Virus record (IMG/VR): IMGVR_UViG_3300044613_002638
Span: 1 to 64,000 of that record
Reading direction: 5' to 3' (one strand)
Origin: a virus
DNA length: 64,000 nt
A program made the translations under genes and the position numbers. The notes under the pieces are model-generated. The model ran no database searches, was not told the origin of the DNA, and worked only from the letters and a program-made list of their open reading frames with translations. Shown here in pieces: positions 51,450 through 61,482 of this stretch. Position 1 is the first letter of the stretch; the number at the start of each line of letters is the position of its first letter.

Positions 51450-54400
51450 ATGGCCATTGGTAGAATTAGCGGCGCACTACTATTTTCCGACCTAGATCGA
51501 CAAGGCACAGATCTTGCTTTTACCACCAATGGCCAGCCATTGGTTTACATGGATTTTACCAACTTTAGACTAGGTATCAATACTAATTCTATTGTTGATA
51601 CGTTTACAGTTGATGGAACTGCTAATGTTTCAGGCATAACAAAAATTTATGGAAATTTAGTTGCTGCATCTGGTGTTGAAGCATATGATGTTACTACGGG
51701 TGCATTCAATGTGGTTGGCGGTGCTGGTATCACTGGTAATTTATATGCAGGTAATTTATTTGCCAACAACTTCAGTGGTAATATCTCTAATGCCGGCGGC
51801 AGTTCTATTTTTGGTAATATCGCAGTCACCTATGCAGGAGTATTTGGATCACTTAACACAGCGAATGCCGTAATCACTGGTGGCTATATAAATGACCTAG
51901 CCAATCTTACCGCTACTGCTGCTCAGTTTTCAAATTTTAGTTCAGGTAACATACTAGTTTCTGGCGGTTATATCTCATCGCTGTCAAATATTACAGCTAC
52001 CACAGGCAATGTAGAAAGTTGGTATGCTACTGCACTTAATGCTACCAATGGTAATATAACTACCCTTACTGTTACAAATTTTAGCACTGGTAATGCTGTT
52101 ATTAGTGGTGGTTATATAACCAGTTTAAGTAATGCATATATCACAACCAGTGATGTAACAAATTTTAGCACAGGCAACGCTGTTATAAGCGGTGGCTATA
52201 TTGCTGGATTGGCAAATGCAACTATAACCACAGGTAATGTAGAAAGTTGGTATGCTACAGAATTAAATGGCACCAATGGTAATATCACTAATCTAACTGC
52301 TACAAACTTTAGTTCAGGCAACGTTCTAATTTCTGGCGGATATATTAGTCAACTTTCTAATATAACTGCGGTCACTGCTAATCTTGGTAATTTACAGATT
52401 GAAGATATTACATTATCTAGTTTAGTAGGTAATATAATCATCGAGCCCTTATTGAGTGATAGTAATGCTTTAACAATTATAAGTGGAACTAGCGCATTAC
52501 AATTACCTTCTGGAACAACTGTACAACAACCCAGTAATGCTTATCCAGGTGCTATAAGATGGAACACTAGTATAAGCAGCATCGAAGTATATTCGGATCC
52601 AACTTGGATTCCTTTACTAAGCGAAATAAACAACCAAGTAATTACCCCAGACGGTGTGAGCAATAATTACGTATTGGATTATGTCAGCACTGCTGAAGGT
52701 ATTATTGTCAGCATTAACGGAACATTACAGCAACCTGGAACAGCCTATACAGTATCTGGATCTACTATTTCCTTTACAGAAGTTCCATTAGTATCAGATA
52801 TTATATCTATTAGATTCATTTCTGCCGGTATTACTGAAAACAATGTTAATTTTGGAAACATTGCTGCTAATCTTATACCTTATGCTAATGTCACTTATGA
52901 TTTAGGATCTACATCTAATAGATGGAGAGATTTATGGTTAGCAGGAAACAGTATTCATCTGGGTGCAGCACTAATAACTAGTGTAGGCAATACAGTACAA
53001 CTACCAGCCGGTTCTACTGTAGGAGGTGCCAATGTTGATATTACATCAATTGAATCTAATATTATTGTTTTAAATGCAAATGTAGAAGCAGCTAACGCAG
53101 CTATAATTACTGCAAACTCGGCAATGAAAACCTATGTTGACGTTAACATTGCCGATGCTATCTTCATCGCTGGAAGTTATGGCAATGCAGTTGTTGCAGA
53201 ATATTTGTATTTTGACCCTTTAATATTATCTATTAGAGCCAACCTTGGTTCGACTCAAATTTGGGCTAATGCAAATATAGCTACCATTAATGCCAATTTG
53301 GGTTCATATCAAACATATGCCAATGCTAACGTTGTGGCTATACAGGACAACTTAAGTGCATATCAAACATACGCTAATGCCAATGTTGTGGCTATCCAGG
53401 ACAATTTAAGCGCATATCAAACATATGCCAATGCTAACGTTGTGGCTATACAGGCCAATTTGGGTTCATATCAAACATATGCCAATGCTAATGTTGTAGC
53501 TATACAAGCCAATCTAGGTGCCTACCAAACGTATGCAAATGCCAATGTTGTTGCCACTCAGGCTAACTTAGGTTCTTTTCAGACATACGCTAATACCAAA
53601 ATTGGAACTAATAGCAACAGCAATCTGGTGGTTGTAGCGACTACCGCTACAACTTCAACCACTACAGGTGCATTAATTGTTAGAGGCGGAACTGGAATAG
53701 CTGGTGCTGCTGTGGTTGCTGGTAATGTAACAATAGGCACCACAGCCCTTTCGTCACGAGCTAATTTATATCTTACAGGAGGAAATTTAGCAGCAGCTCC
53801 TGGTAGTTCACTTAAGATTGCAGAATTTCATTCAACAGTTACTAATGCTTCATATATTCAATTTTTAACACAAAGACACGCTCAAGGTGCAGATTGGACC
53901 ACTGCTAACACTAGAATACAGCAAATGATTGATGTAACTCCGCAGGGTTACATTGAATTTAATCCCAATGGGGCACAGTATGGAGTGGCAATAGGGTCTC
54001 AAAATTTCCAGGATATTGCACGATTTCACGACAGTACTGGTAATGTGGTTATCAGATCAACTACCGCAACAACATCAACAACCACAGGTGCTTTAGTTGT
54101 TGCTGGTGGTGTTGGTGTGGGTGGTAGTATCAGAGTTAGTGGAAATGTAGGAATTGGAACGTCAACTCCGCAAACAGGAACTTTATTCAATGTAGCAGGA
54201 ATTTCGGACCTTGGCAGAGATGGTTCGAATGGTTACATCCAAGTAGTTGGTGGTGGTGTAACTAATACAGGGTACATAGGATTTTATACCAGTGCCGATG
54301 TTCGACAAGCATATATCGGTTATATAGGTACTCCCAATGATGCGCTCAACATCGAAACTGATGCAGGATCAAATAAACCAATTCGATTTGCAACAAATGC

Positions 54401-55301
54401 TACACCTAGAATGACTATTGCCAGTAGTGGCAACGTAACGGTATCTAACTACTTAACTGCAAACTTAACAACCACAACTAGCGGTCCATTTGATTCAGGT
54501 ACAGGTGCTACGTGGACCAATCCTCGAACTACAGCAACTTGGGCTAAAATTGAAATCTGGGGTGGCGGTGGCGGTGGTGGTGGTTCCGCTTCTGGTGGTG
54601 CAGGAGGTGGTGGTGGCGGTGGTGCGTATTTTACTGTGACAGTCCCGTTTAATTATCTTGGCGCTACAGAAACTTACACCGTTGGCGGAGGCGGCGCAGG
54701 AGTAGCTTCTGCAACTAACGGAAGCGGTGGTGGAACTACTACGTTTACTATTTCAAATTGGCCTGGCGGTGCAAGAACCATCTCTGCTTACGGTGGCGGT
54801 GGCGGAGGTGGCGCCGCATCTACTGTTGGTTATTCTGGTGGCGGTGGCGGAGGTGTTTTAGGAACGGGCGGTAGCGCAGCAGGCGGAACAATTGGGCAAG
54901 GAGGTGCTCCTATAGCCGGCGTACAGGCCAGTGGTGATGGTAACGAAGGTTATGGCGGAGGAGCCGGGTCCGGCGCAGTAGCAACACCAGGTGGTTTTGC
55001 CTACTACGGAGGTGGTGGTGGAGGTTGTGGCGAAAATGCTACTGGAACAGGCGTTACTGGAATAGGTGGTAGTTCTGTGTATGGTGGAGGTGGTGGAGGT
55101 GGTGGTAACGACTCCGGCACTGTACGTTGCCCCGGTGGAACCTCTACATTTGGGGGTAAAGGCGGTGATGGTGGCTATGGAAATAATACCACTCCAGCGC
55201 AAGACGGCACAGTTCCCGGCGGTGGGGGAGGTGGTTCCGACTTAGGCACAGCAGGTTCTGGTGCCGGCGCAGCAGGTAGATTGCTAATTACTATATGGTA
55301 A
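51450..55301 (+). CDS. Large tail fibre/adhesin with glycine-rich tip, 1283 aa
   Basis: Modular fibre. Residues 1-110 are attachment (ISGALLFSDLDRQGTDLAFT). About 145-305 are repeats of NFSTGNAVISGGYI and TTGNVESWYAT. About 340-470 is an IRWNTS/QQPGTAYTVSG module. About 597-722 are seven 18-residue repeats (ANLGSYQTYANANVVAIQ). Then come ATTSTTTGALIVRGG modules. Residues from about 1030 to the end are a glycine-rich domain with many runs of six to eight Gly, similar in composition to the polyglycine-helix receptor-binding adhesins of phage S16 gp38 type. Most likely a host-recognition fibre of the distal tail. Confidence 0.75.
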   Translation: MAIGRISGALLFSDLDRQGTDLAFTTNGQPLVYMDFTNFRLGINTNSIVDTFTVDGTANVSGITKIYGNLVAASGVEAYDVTTGAFNVVGGAGITGNLYAGNLFANNFSGNISNAGGSSIFGNIAVTYAGVFGSLNTANAVITGGYINDLANLTATAAQFSNFSSGNILVSGGYISSLSNITATTGNVESWYATALNATNGNITTLTVTNFSTGNAVISGGYITSLSNAYITTSDVTNFSTGNAVISGGYIAGLANATITTGNVESWYATELNGTNGNITNLTATNFSSGNVLISGGYISQLSNITAVTANLGNLQIEDITLSSLVGNIIIEPLLSDSNALTIISGTSALQLPSGTTVQQPSNAYPGAIRWNTSISSIEVYSDPTWIPLLSEINNQVITPDGVSNNYVLDYVSTAEGIIVSINGTLQQPGTAYTVSGSTISFTEVPLVSDIISIRFISAGITENNVNFGNIAANLIPYANVTYDLGSTSNRWRDLWLAGNSIHLGAALITSVGNTVQLPAGSTVGGANVDITSIESNIIVLNANVEAANAAIITANSAMKTYVDVNIADAIFIAGSYGNAVVAEYLYFDPLILSIRANLGSTQIWANANIATINANLGSYQTYANANVVAIQDNLSAYQTYANANVVAIQDNLSAYQTYANANVVAIQANLGSYQTYANANVVAIQANLGAYQTYANANVVATQANLGSFQTYANTKIGTNSNSNLVVVATTATTSTTTGALIVRGGTGIAGAAVVAGNVTIGTTALSSRANLYLTGGNLAAAPGSSLKIAEFHSTVTNASYIQFLTQRHAQGADWTTANTRIQQMIDVTPQGYIEFNPNGAQYGVAIGSQNFQDIARFHDSTGNVVIRSTTATTSTTTGALVVAGGVGVGGSIRVSGNVGIGTSTPQTGTLFNVAGISDLGRDGSNGYIQVVGGGVTNTGYIGFYTSADVRQAYIGYIGTPNDALNIETDAGSNKPIRFATNATPRMTIASSGNVTVSNYLTANLTTTTSGPFDSGTGATWTNPRTTATWAKIEIWGGGGGGGGSASGGAGGGGGGGAYFTVTVPFNYLGATETYTVGGGGAGVASATNGSGGGTTTFTISNWPGGARTISAYGGGGGGGAASTVGYSGGGGGGVLGTGGSAAGGTIGQGGAPIAGVQASGDGNEGYGGGAGSGAVATPGGFAYYGGGGGGCGENATGTGVTGIGGSSVYGGGGGGGGNDSGTVRCPGGTSTFGGKGGDGGYGNNTTPAQDGTVPGGGGGGSDLGTAGSGAGAAGRLLITIW
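53238..53615 (+). repeat. Seven tandem 54-bp repeats in fibre gene
   Basis: Seven units of 54 bp (18 residues, consensus ANLGSYQTYANANVVAIQ) begin at 53238, 53292, 53346, 53400, 53454, 53508 and 53562. The first and last are degenerate. The central copies are nearly identical at DNA level, pointing to recent expansion. The heptad-like spacing of L, Y, A and V suggests a coiled shaft. Confidence 0.85.
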
Positions 55302-55305
55302 AATT

Positions 55306-55548
55306 ATGACTACTTTTGCAATTATTAATAGGAATACTTCTCGAGTTGAAAATATCAGTGAAGATCAGCGCAATGCTGAAGAAATAGTTCTTCCTGATCC
55401 ATATTTTGTTGTACCCATAAAAGACACACCTTCACTTGTGTGGACGCATGATGGCAACGAGTGGACTCAAATTTTGGGTTCAGGGATGGGCGGAATCGGC
55501 GACACATGGGACGGTGACAAATTTATCAGACCAAAACCTGTTGCATAA
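55306..55548 (+). CDS. Small fibre-associated protein, 80 aa
   Basis: Short acidic protein (FAIINRNTSRVENISEDQRN, AEEIVLPDPYFVVPIKDTPS, GIGDTWDGDKFIRPKPVA). The ending G-I-G-D-x-(W/Y)-D-G-x-K-F-I-x-P is a pattern seen in small proteins encoded behind phage fibre genes, some of which are fibre-tip or assembly subunits. It is 4 bp after the glycine-rich fibre gene and therefore likely cotranslated. Role as tip, chaperone or connector is inference. Confidence 0.55.
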   Translation: MTTFAIINRNTSRVENISEDQRNAEEIVLPDPYFVVPIKDTPSLVWTHDGNEWTQILGSGMGGIGDTWDGDKFIRPKPVA

Positions 55549-55623
55549 TCTTGCAGCAATACATCAATAAAAATACACTTTTATTTTCATAGTTTTACAC
55601 TTACGCAGCTGAATCTTTTTTTT

Positions 55624-55631
55624 GGTAAATA
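55624..55631 (+). promoter_or_regulatory. Late promoter element GGTAAATA before second large fibre gene
   Basis: GGTAAATAGTAGA lies 25 bp before the ATG at 55656, in a 107-bp gap that otherwise holds a T-rich tract. CTAAGGAT precedes the start codon. Confidence 0.5.
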
Positions 55632-55655
55632 GTAGATATATCCTAAGGATTCATA

Positions 55656-58600
55656 ATGGCTGTCACACGAATTAAAAATAATCAGATCACTGACGCTACA
55701 ATTACAGCAGCTAAAATTGCAAGTCAAACATTAGTTGGCAGTTTATTTGCTACAGATCTTACGCTAAACTCCAATTTAAGTATTATTGGTAATCTTACCA
55801 TTACTGGAACATCCAGTAACATCAATGCTACCAATACGTTTATTTCTGATCCATTTGTAATTTTTAACAACGGTTACACAGGCTCGTTGACTAATTATAC
55901 AATTGGTATGTTGTTAAATCGTAATCTTTCTAGCTTAGGGGATTTTGGCGCAGTAAACACAGCTTGGGTTTGGTCAGAAGCAGATGCAGCATTTACAGGT
56001 ATAGCAACCACTGATACAGGTTCGGGTATCGTAAGCATTAATAATTCTGGTTACGCTAATATTAAAATAGGTAATTTACAAGCCGTTACTGCAATAAATG
56101 CTTCTAGCATTAGTGCTACTACAATTAGTTTCAATGACGCATCAGTAGCAAACTTAGTGGTAACAAATTTTAGTACCGGTAATGCAGTTATAAGTGGCGG
56201 TTATATTTCTGATTTAGCTAATGCCACTATAACAACTGGTAATGTACAGAGTTGGTATGCAACAGACTTAAATTCTACCAATGGAAATATCACTACCCTT
56301 ACAGCAACAACTGTTAATGCTGGTACAACAACATCAGCAACACTAAATGCAACAACTGGTAATGTCACTACATTAGGTGCTATAGATACAACTACAGTAA
56401 ATTTAAATGTTACCAGTGGTAATGTCACCACCTTAGGTGCTATAGATACAACTACAGTGAATCTAAATGCAACCAATGGAAATGTTACTACATTGGGCGT
56501 TGGAACTGCAACAGCCACTACACTTAACGCAACCAATGGTAATGTTACCACATTAGGCGCTGTAGATACCACTACAGTGAATTTGAATGTAACCAGTGGT
56601 AATGTTACCACCTTAGGTGCTATAGATACAACTACTGTAAATTTAAACGTTACTACTGGTAATATAACTACACTAGGTGCTGGAACTACAACTACCACTA
56701 CACTTAATACAACTACTGCTAATATAACAAGCGGAGATGCTACTACTTTTGTAGCTGATAATTTTAGTTCTGGTAATGCTGTTATTACAGGCGGCAGCAT
56801 AAACAGCAGTCCGGTAGGTAATTCTACACCATCAACTGGTGCGTTTACTACTTTGTCGTCGAATGGTTTAACAACTTTCACTGATGCAACACAAAGCGAT
56901 AACGCATCAACTGGTGCAGTTGTAGTTACTGGTGGTGTAGGTATTGGTGCTAATTTAAATGTAGCCGGAAATGTAACTATACTTGGTAATCTTCTAGTAT
57001 TAGGAAATACTACAACACTTAACACTGAAACATTAAATGTAGAAGATTTGAATATTACTGTAGCGGCCAATGCTACAAGTGGAGCTGAAGCTAATGGAGC
57101 CGGATTAACAGTAGCCGGAGCCAATGCCACCTTTACCTATTTAAATGCAGACGATAGCTGGAATCTGAATAAAAAATTAAACGGAACTAGTTTCAATGCA
57201 GCAGTAGCAAATATCACAAGTGCCAATATCACAACAATAGATGCAAGCACAACTACAACTGCAAATATAAATTCAACTACTGGTAATATTACTACACTTA
57301 CATCGACCACAATCAACGCAGGAACAACTACGTCTGCTGTGTTAAATGCTACTACAGGTAATATTACTACACTAGATTCAGGAACTACTACAACTGCTAA
57401 TCTTAACACTAGCAATGCGAATATTACCTCTGGTTTTGCTACTACATTGGTAGTCACTAATTTTAGTTCGCCTAACGCAGTAGTAACAGGCGGTTCTATC
57501 AACAATACTATTATTGGAAATTCCACGCCAGCTGCTGCTACGGTAACTCTGCTATTGGCTGAAGGTAACATTGTTGCTAACTCGGGTACTTTAGCAACTA
57601 ATTATACCACTGGTGCCATTGTGGTACCAAATGGCGGTGGTGTTGGTATTACAGGCGATTTATGGGTTCAAGGGCCTAGCACATTTGCTGGTAATATTGT
57701 AGCAGGTAACATTCAGTTAAGCGGTAATATAAACGTACCAGTTGGCGGAACTTTCTCCAATACAGGTGTGTTCTTTGGTAATGCTGGAGGTATTGGTGCT
57801 TTGTATGCTGGTACTACCACATACACTGCCTTGCCTACTACTGTTTTACAACTTAGTGGAAATGTAGACACTTACGCTCAGCTTAACTTTCAAAATATAA
57901 ATTCTGGAAGTGCAGCTAGTACAGACTTTGTAGCAACAGCCGACAACGGGTCAGACACAGACGGATATATCAACCTAGGTATAAACTCTAGCACATTTAA
58001 TGTACCAGAATATCCTGGATATTATCCAAATGATGGTTATTTGATCTTGCATGGACTTGAACCAGGCACGGGTAATCTAAATATTCATTCGCATGCATCA
58101 ACTTCAGTAATTAAATTTATTCAAGGTGAGTTTGATGATGGCAATACAAAAGCAGCTATTACTTCCAACGGATTATTTGTAAATGCCACTACTGCCACTA
58201 CATCAACCACTAGCGGTGCTTTCATTGTTACAGGCGGTGCTGCTTTTGGAAGTAATATTAATGCCGCTCAAGGCGCAGTGTTCAACGTGTCCAAAACTGC
58301 TAACTATGATTTTATTGTACGCGGTGACAACGACGATACATTGATTTGGGCCAGACCTAGTAGTGCATATGATTCAGTTGTAATTGGTAATAGTGCTACA
58401 ACAAGCACATTGGTTGCAGGCGCTAAATTAATTATCAACACCACTGATTCTATTTTAATTCCAGTTGGATCTACGGCACAAAGACCAGGGTCGACTGGCG
58501 GCACTGATACTGCTGGTATGATAAGATTTAATACCAGTAACGCACAATTAGAATTTTATAATGGTTCAAGTTGGACTAATACTGGCACCAGTTTTACAGT

Positions 58601-59411
58601 TATTGCGTCTGAAACCTTTGATGGTGATGATCTGACAGTAAACTTTACACTTGCTGCGTCGGCTACTACTGCCAGCGTTATTGTGAGCACAAACGGTGTT
58701 CTACAAATCCCAGGACTGGCTTATACAGTGAGTGGTACTACACTTACTTTCACATCGGCACCGGCCACAGGTGACAAAATAGAAGTTCGTAGACTTGCAA
58801 CTACAGCAACAGTATCAACATTAGAGTCATCAAATGGATTTGTATCTTTTGTAACAACTAATACTTTTGCCAACATCAATGCTGGTACAGGATCTGCTGT
58901 TACTAGAATGAGTTTCAACACCACTGGTAATGTTGCAGTTACTGGTAATATAGCTCCTAGTGCAAACGTTGCTTATGATTTAGGTGATTCTACCAATTGG
59001 TTTAAAAATATTTTTGTAAATTCAACTATAACTGGTGGTGCTGATATCGCAGAAAATTATATAGCTGACGCTGTTTATAACCCAGGTACAGTTGTTGAAT
59101 TCGGAGGCGAAGCAGAAGTAACCGTTTCAATGACTGAAGGTAGCACCAAAATTGCCGGCGTAATAACTTCAAATCCTGCTCATGTCATGAATGGTGGTTT
59201 AAAAGGCAGTTCTATTGCTAGTGTGGCCTTATTGGGTCGTGTACCTGTAAATGTAATTGGACCAGTTTATAAAGGGGATATGTTGATTAGTGCGGGTTAT
59301 GGATTCGCACGTGCCTGTTCAAATCCAATAATAGGATCAGTGATTGGCAAGGCATTGGCAAATTTTGATGGAGAAAAAGGTTCAGTCGAAGTGGTTGTTG
59401 GCAGGCTATAA
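55656..59411 (+). CDS. Large tail fibre with tandem repeats and YADLAE-type C-terminus, 1251 aa
   Basis: N-terminal attachment part (RIKNNQITDATITAAKIASQ; NTFISDPFVIFNNGYTGSLT; NYTIGMLLNRNLSS). Residues about 200-365 form 20-residue repeats (LNATTGNVTTLGAIDTTTVN) suited to a beta-helix shaft. Later come ATTSTTSGAFIVTGG and LQIPGLAYTVSG modules. The C-terminal about 140 residues begin GADIAENYIADAVYNPGTVV with AHVMNGGLKGSSIASVALLG and GRVPVNVIGPVYKGDMLISA, the same domain as in three other fibres here. At the first position it reads ADIAENY instead of YADLAE. Probably a trimeric fibre with a terminal folding or tip domain. Confidence 0.75.
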   Translation: MAVTRIKNNQITDATITAAKIASQTLVGSLFATDLTLNSNLSIIGNLTITGTSSNINATNTFISDPFVIFNNGYTGSLTNYTIGMLLNRNLSSLGDFGAVNTAWVWSEADAAFTGIATTDTGSGIVSINNSGYANIKIGNLQAVTAINASSISATTISFNDASVANLVVTNFSTGNAVISGGYISDLANATITTGNVQSWYATDLNSTNGNITTLTATTVNAGTTTSATLNATTGNVTTLGAIDTTTVNLNVTSGNVTTLGAIDTTTVNLNATNGNVTTLGVGTATATTLNATNGNVTTLGAVDTTTVNLNVTSGNVTTLGAIDTTTVNLNVTTGNITTLGAGTTTTTTLNTTTANITSGDATTFVADNFSSGNAVITGGSINSSPVGNSTPSTGAFTTLSSNGLTTFTDATQSDNASTGAVVVTGGVGIGANLNVAGNVTILGNLLVLGNTTTLNTETLNVEDLNITVAANATSGAEANGAGLTVAGANATFTYLNADDSWNLNKKLNGTSFNAAVANITSANITTIDASTTTTANINSTTGNITTLTSTTINAGTTTSAVLNATTGNITTLDSGTTTTANLNTSNANITSGFATTLVVTNFSSPNAVVTGGSINNTIIGNSTPAAATVTLLLAEGNIVANSGTLATNYTTGAIVVPNGGGVGITGDLWVQGPSTFAGNIVAGNIQLSGNINVPVGGTFSNTGVFFGNAGGIGALYAGTTTYTALPTTVLQLSGNVDTYAQLNFQNINSGSAASTDFVATADNGSDTDGYINLGINSSTFNVPEYPGYYPNDGYLILHGLEPGTGNLNIHSHASTSVIKFIQGEFDDGNTKAAITSNGLFVNATTATTSTTSGAFIVTGGAAFGSNINAAQGAVFNVSKTANYDFIVRGDNDDTLIWARPSSAYDSVVIGNSATTSTLVAGAKLIINTTDSILIPVGSTAQRPGSTGGTDTAGMIRFNTSNAQLEFYNGSSWTNTGTSFTVIASETFDGDDLTVNFTLAASATTASVIVSTNGVLQIPGLAYTVSGTTLTFTSAPATGDKIEVRRLATTATVSTLESSNGFVSFVTTNTFANINAGTGSAVTRMSFNTTGNVAVTGNIAPSANVAYDLGDSTNWFKNIFVNSTITGGADIAENYIADAVYNPGTVVEFGGEAEVTVSMTEGSTKIAGVITSNPAHVMNGGLKGSSIASVALLGRVPVNVIGPVYKGDMLISAGYGFARACSNPIIGSVIGKALANFDGEKGSVEVVVGRL
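56341..56760 (+). repeat. Seven tandem 60-bp repeats in fibre gene
   Basis: Seven 60-bp units in a row starting at 56341, each coding for about LNATTGNVTTLGAIDTTTVN. Units 1, 2, 4 and 5 are almost identical in DNA; units 3 and 6 share a variant end (GTATATT or GTTTTTT) and unit 7 is degenerate. Alternation of the two unit types is visible. Confidence 0.85.
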
Positions 59412-59423
59412 AGGTTAACTAAA

Positions 59424-60137
59424 ATGGCTTTAACAAAACCCAAGCTTAGTCAGAATATCGACACCGATGTCTCAGTTTTTAGCGATCCAATATTAGTATT
59501 ACATCAAGGATCAACATCTGCAAATTTAGATGTTGGTTTTTTAATGAATCGTTCAAACGGTTTAACGTCCAATGCTGCGGTTATTTGGCAAGAAAGCACG
59601 AGAAGTTTTGTTTATATATTAACAAACGATAGTGGTGCATCAAATTCAAATCTTAATGTTTTATCATATGCCAACGTAACAGTAGGTAATATAACTTCCA
59701 ACGTTTTATACACTTACGAAGGTATTCGTTGGGCAGGTAATGGTAACGTTTTTGCGTCTGGCGGCGGTGGGGGCATAACTTACACAGCAAGTGCAACGGC
59801 TCCGTTGTCTCCTACAATTGGCGATCAATGGTATGATACCGGAACAGATATATTATTTGAATATATTGACGATGGGGATGATGTTTATTGGGTAGATATC
59901 AATTCGCCTACACTGTATACAAATAATATTGTAACTGGTACAAGTTTATCAATAACAGGTAATGCAACTGTAAACGATACTATGACTGCAGGCAATATTA
60001 GAACCAATGGAATATATTGGTCGGCAAATGGAATACCAATTACAAGCACTACCGGCGGATTGCCAATTGATTTTGGTTTTGTAACTGATCCAGTGGCTTC
60101 ATTAAACAGTCAAATTAATTTTGGTACTGTTATATAA
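59424..60137 (+). CDS. Fibre-type virion protein, 237 aa
   Basis: The N-terminal section (LSQNIDTDVSVFSDPILVLH, QGSTSANLDVGFLMNRSNGL, NAAVIWQESTRSFVYILTND) is the attachment domain shared with the 55656 product. Next comes YTASATAPLSPTIGDQWYDT, GTDILFEYIDDGDDVYWVDI, a short 'GDxW-Y-T-xD-L-EY-DDG-x-YWVDI' domain also found twice in the 61483 product. The end is short and lacks the YADLAE domain, so the protein may be a connector or a shortened fibre. The gene follows the long fibre by 12 bp. Confidence 0.65.
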   Translation: MALTKPKLSQNIDTDVSVFSDPILVLHQGSTSANLDVGFLMNRSNGLTSNAAVIWQESTRSFVYILTNDSGASNSNLNVLSYANVTVGNITSNVLYTYEGIRWAGNGNVFASGGGGGITYTASATAPLSPTIGDQWYDTGTDILFEYIDDGDDVYWVDINSPTLYTNNIVTGTSLSITGNATVNDTMTAGNIRTNGIYWSANGIPITSTTGGLPIDFGFVTDPVASLNSQINFGTVI

Positions 60138-60146
60138 AACCAGGCA

Positions 60147-60154
60147 AATAAATA
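60147..60154 (+). promoter_or_regulatory. Late promoter element AATAAATA
   Basis: AATAAATATAAAG lies 20 bp upstream of the ATG at 60174, in the 36-bp gap between two fibre genes. Confidence 0.5.
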
Positions 60155-60173
60155 TAAAGATAAAGGTTTAGAA

Positions 60174-61481
60174 ATGAGTACACAAGTACAATGGCGAAGA
60201 GGAACCGACAGCGAGATTGCTGCATTTACTGGTGCTGACGGCGAAATCACTGTTAACACCACTAATTACACATTAAATGTTCACGATGGTGTAACTGCCG
60301 GTGGCTTTGCTATTGTGGGCACGACAGCTACTCAAGCTCTTTCTAACAAAACTTTGAGCGGCAACACTACAATTAGCGGTAATTTAATTCCTGGTGCAAA
60401 TATTACTTACAGTTTAGGCACAAGCACAGCTAGGTTTAAAGATTTATGGTTAGCTGGAAATACAATCTATTTAGATGGTGCCAATATTAGTGTAGTCAAT
60501 GGTAACATTGTGTTTTATAATACCCAAGGTGCATCTGTTGATATTGGGTCATTGGATTCAACTTCAACTGCTTTTCAAACTTATGCAAATACAAAAATTG
60601 GAACAAACTCTAATAGTAATTTAGTTGTGCTGAGTACAACAGCTACAACTTCTGCTACCACTGGTGCACTAGTAGTGAGAGGCGGAGTTGGTATAGCTGG
60701 TAATGTTATAGTAGGCGGAACTGGTGCGAGTTCTCTAAGAGCAGGTGCATTTGTCACTGATGTTCTTAATCTTGATCCTGGCACAAGTAATATAGCTTCG
60801 AGATTTGGAAAAGGGGCCATAGCATCAGGCACAGGCATAATAGGATGGAATCGCAGTGCCGGTCGTGGCGAAATGTCTTTCGTACAAAACAAAAACGGCG
60901 GATCCCAAGGCGGATTTGTATTTTATGATTGGGCCAACACAGCAGTTAACACAACCACAGAGATTTTCGCTATAACAGAAACTGGAAATATAAGTGTGTT
61001 TGGTAATATTACACCAAATGCAAACGTGATTTACGATATAGGTAGTCCTACGTCTTGGTTTAATACATTTTATGGAGTATCAACTCAAGCTAGATACGCC
61101 GACTTGGCAGAAAACTATCAAGCAGACGATGACTATGAACCAGGTGCTGTGTTGGTATTTGGTGGTACACACGAAGTTACTATATCAACACAATCTCATG
61201 ACACCACAGTGGCAGGTGTTGTATCTACTAGCCCTGCACATTTAATGAATGGAGCATTGCAAGGGCACAATGTTGTAGCATTGGCATTGCAGGGACGAGT
61301 ACCTTGCCGTGTGCAAGGGCCTGTGAACAAAGGCACTGTATTAGTTTCAAGTTCAATACCAGGAACTGCTGAAGCAATTGATTATACATATTATCAACCA
61401 GGCTCAATTTTAGGAAAAAGCTTAGAACAAATTGAAGATAACAGTATTAGAACAATAGAAATAGTTGTAGGAAGATTCTAA
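60174..61481 (+). CDS. Tail fibre protein with YADLAE C-terminal domain, 435 aa
   Basis: The N-terminus STQVQWRRGTDSEIAAFTGA, DGEITVNTTNYTLNVHDGVT is the 'QWRRGT ... GAxGEI-V-T ... L-VHDG' head found in many marine phage fibres. The middle has QTYANTKIGTNSNSNLVVLS and ATTSATTGALVVRGG modules. The C-terminal part begins ARYADLAENYQADDDYEPGA and contains GRVPCRVQGPVNKGTVLVSS, ending IRTIEIVVGRF. Same length (435) as the fibre at 5486-6793 and same last domain, but a different N-terminal head, which suggests domain exchange. Confidence 0.75.
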   Translation: MSTQVQWRRGTDSEIAAFTGADGEITVNTTNYTLNVHDGVTAGGFAIVGTTATQALSNKTLSGNTTISGNLIPGANITYSLGTSTARFKDLWLAGNTIYLDGANISVVNGNIVFYNTQGASVDIGSLDSTSTAFQTYANTKIGTNSNSNLVVLSTTATTSATTGALVVRGGVGIAGNVIVGGTGASSLRAGAFVTDVLNLDPGTSNIASRFGKGAIASGTGIIGWNRSAGRGEMSFVQNKNGGSQGGFVFYDWANTAVNTTTEIFAITETGNISVFGNITPNANVIYDIGSPTSWFNTFYGVSTQARYADLAENYQADDDYEPGAVLVFGGTHEVTISTQSHDTTVAGVVSTSPAHLMNGALQGHNVVALALQGRVPCRVQGPVNKGTVLVSSSIPGTAEAIDYTYYQPGSILGKSLEQIEDNSIRTIEIVVGRF

Positions 61482-61482
61482 C

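Noticed and set aside
56201-57130. Long minus-strand ORF (309 codons) and the one at 57137-57571
   Set aside because: They lie antisense to the tandem-repeat part of a fibre gene. The Val/Ala/Pro-rich translation is a by-product of Asn/Thr-rich codons and is repetitive in the same 60-bp register.
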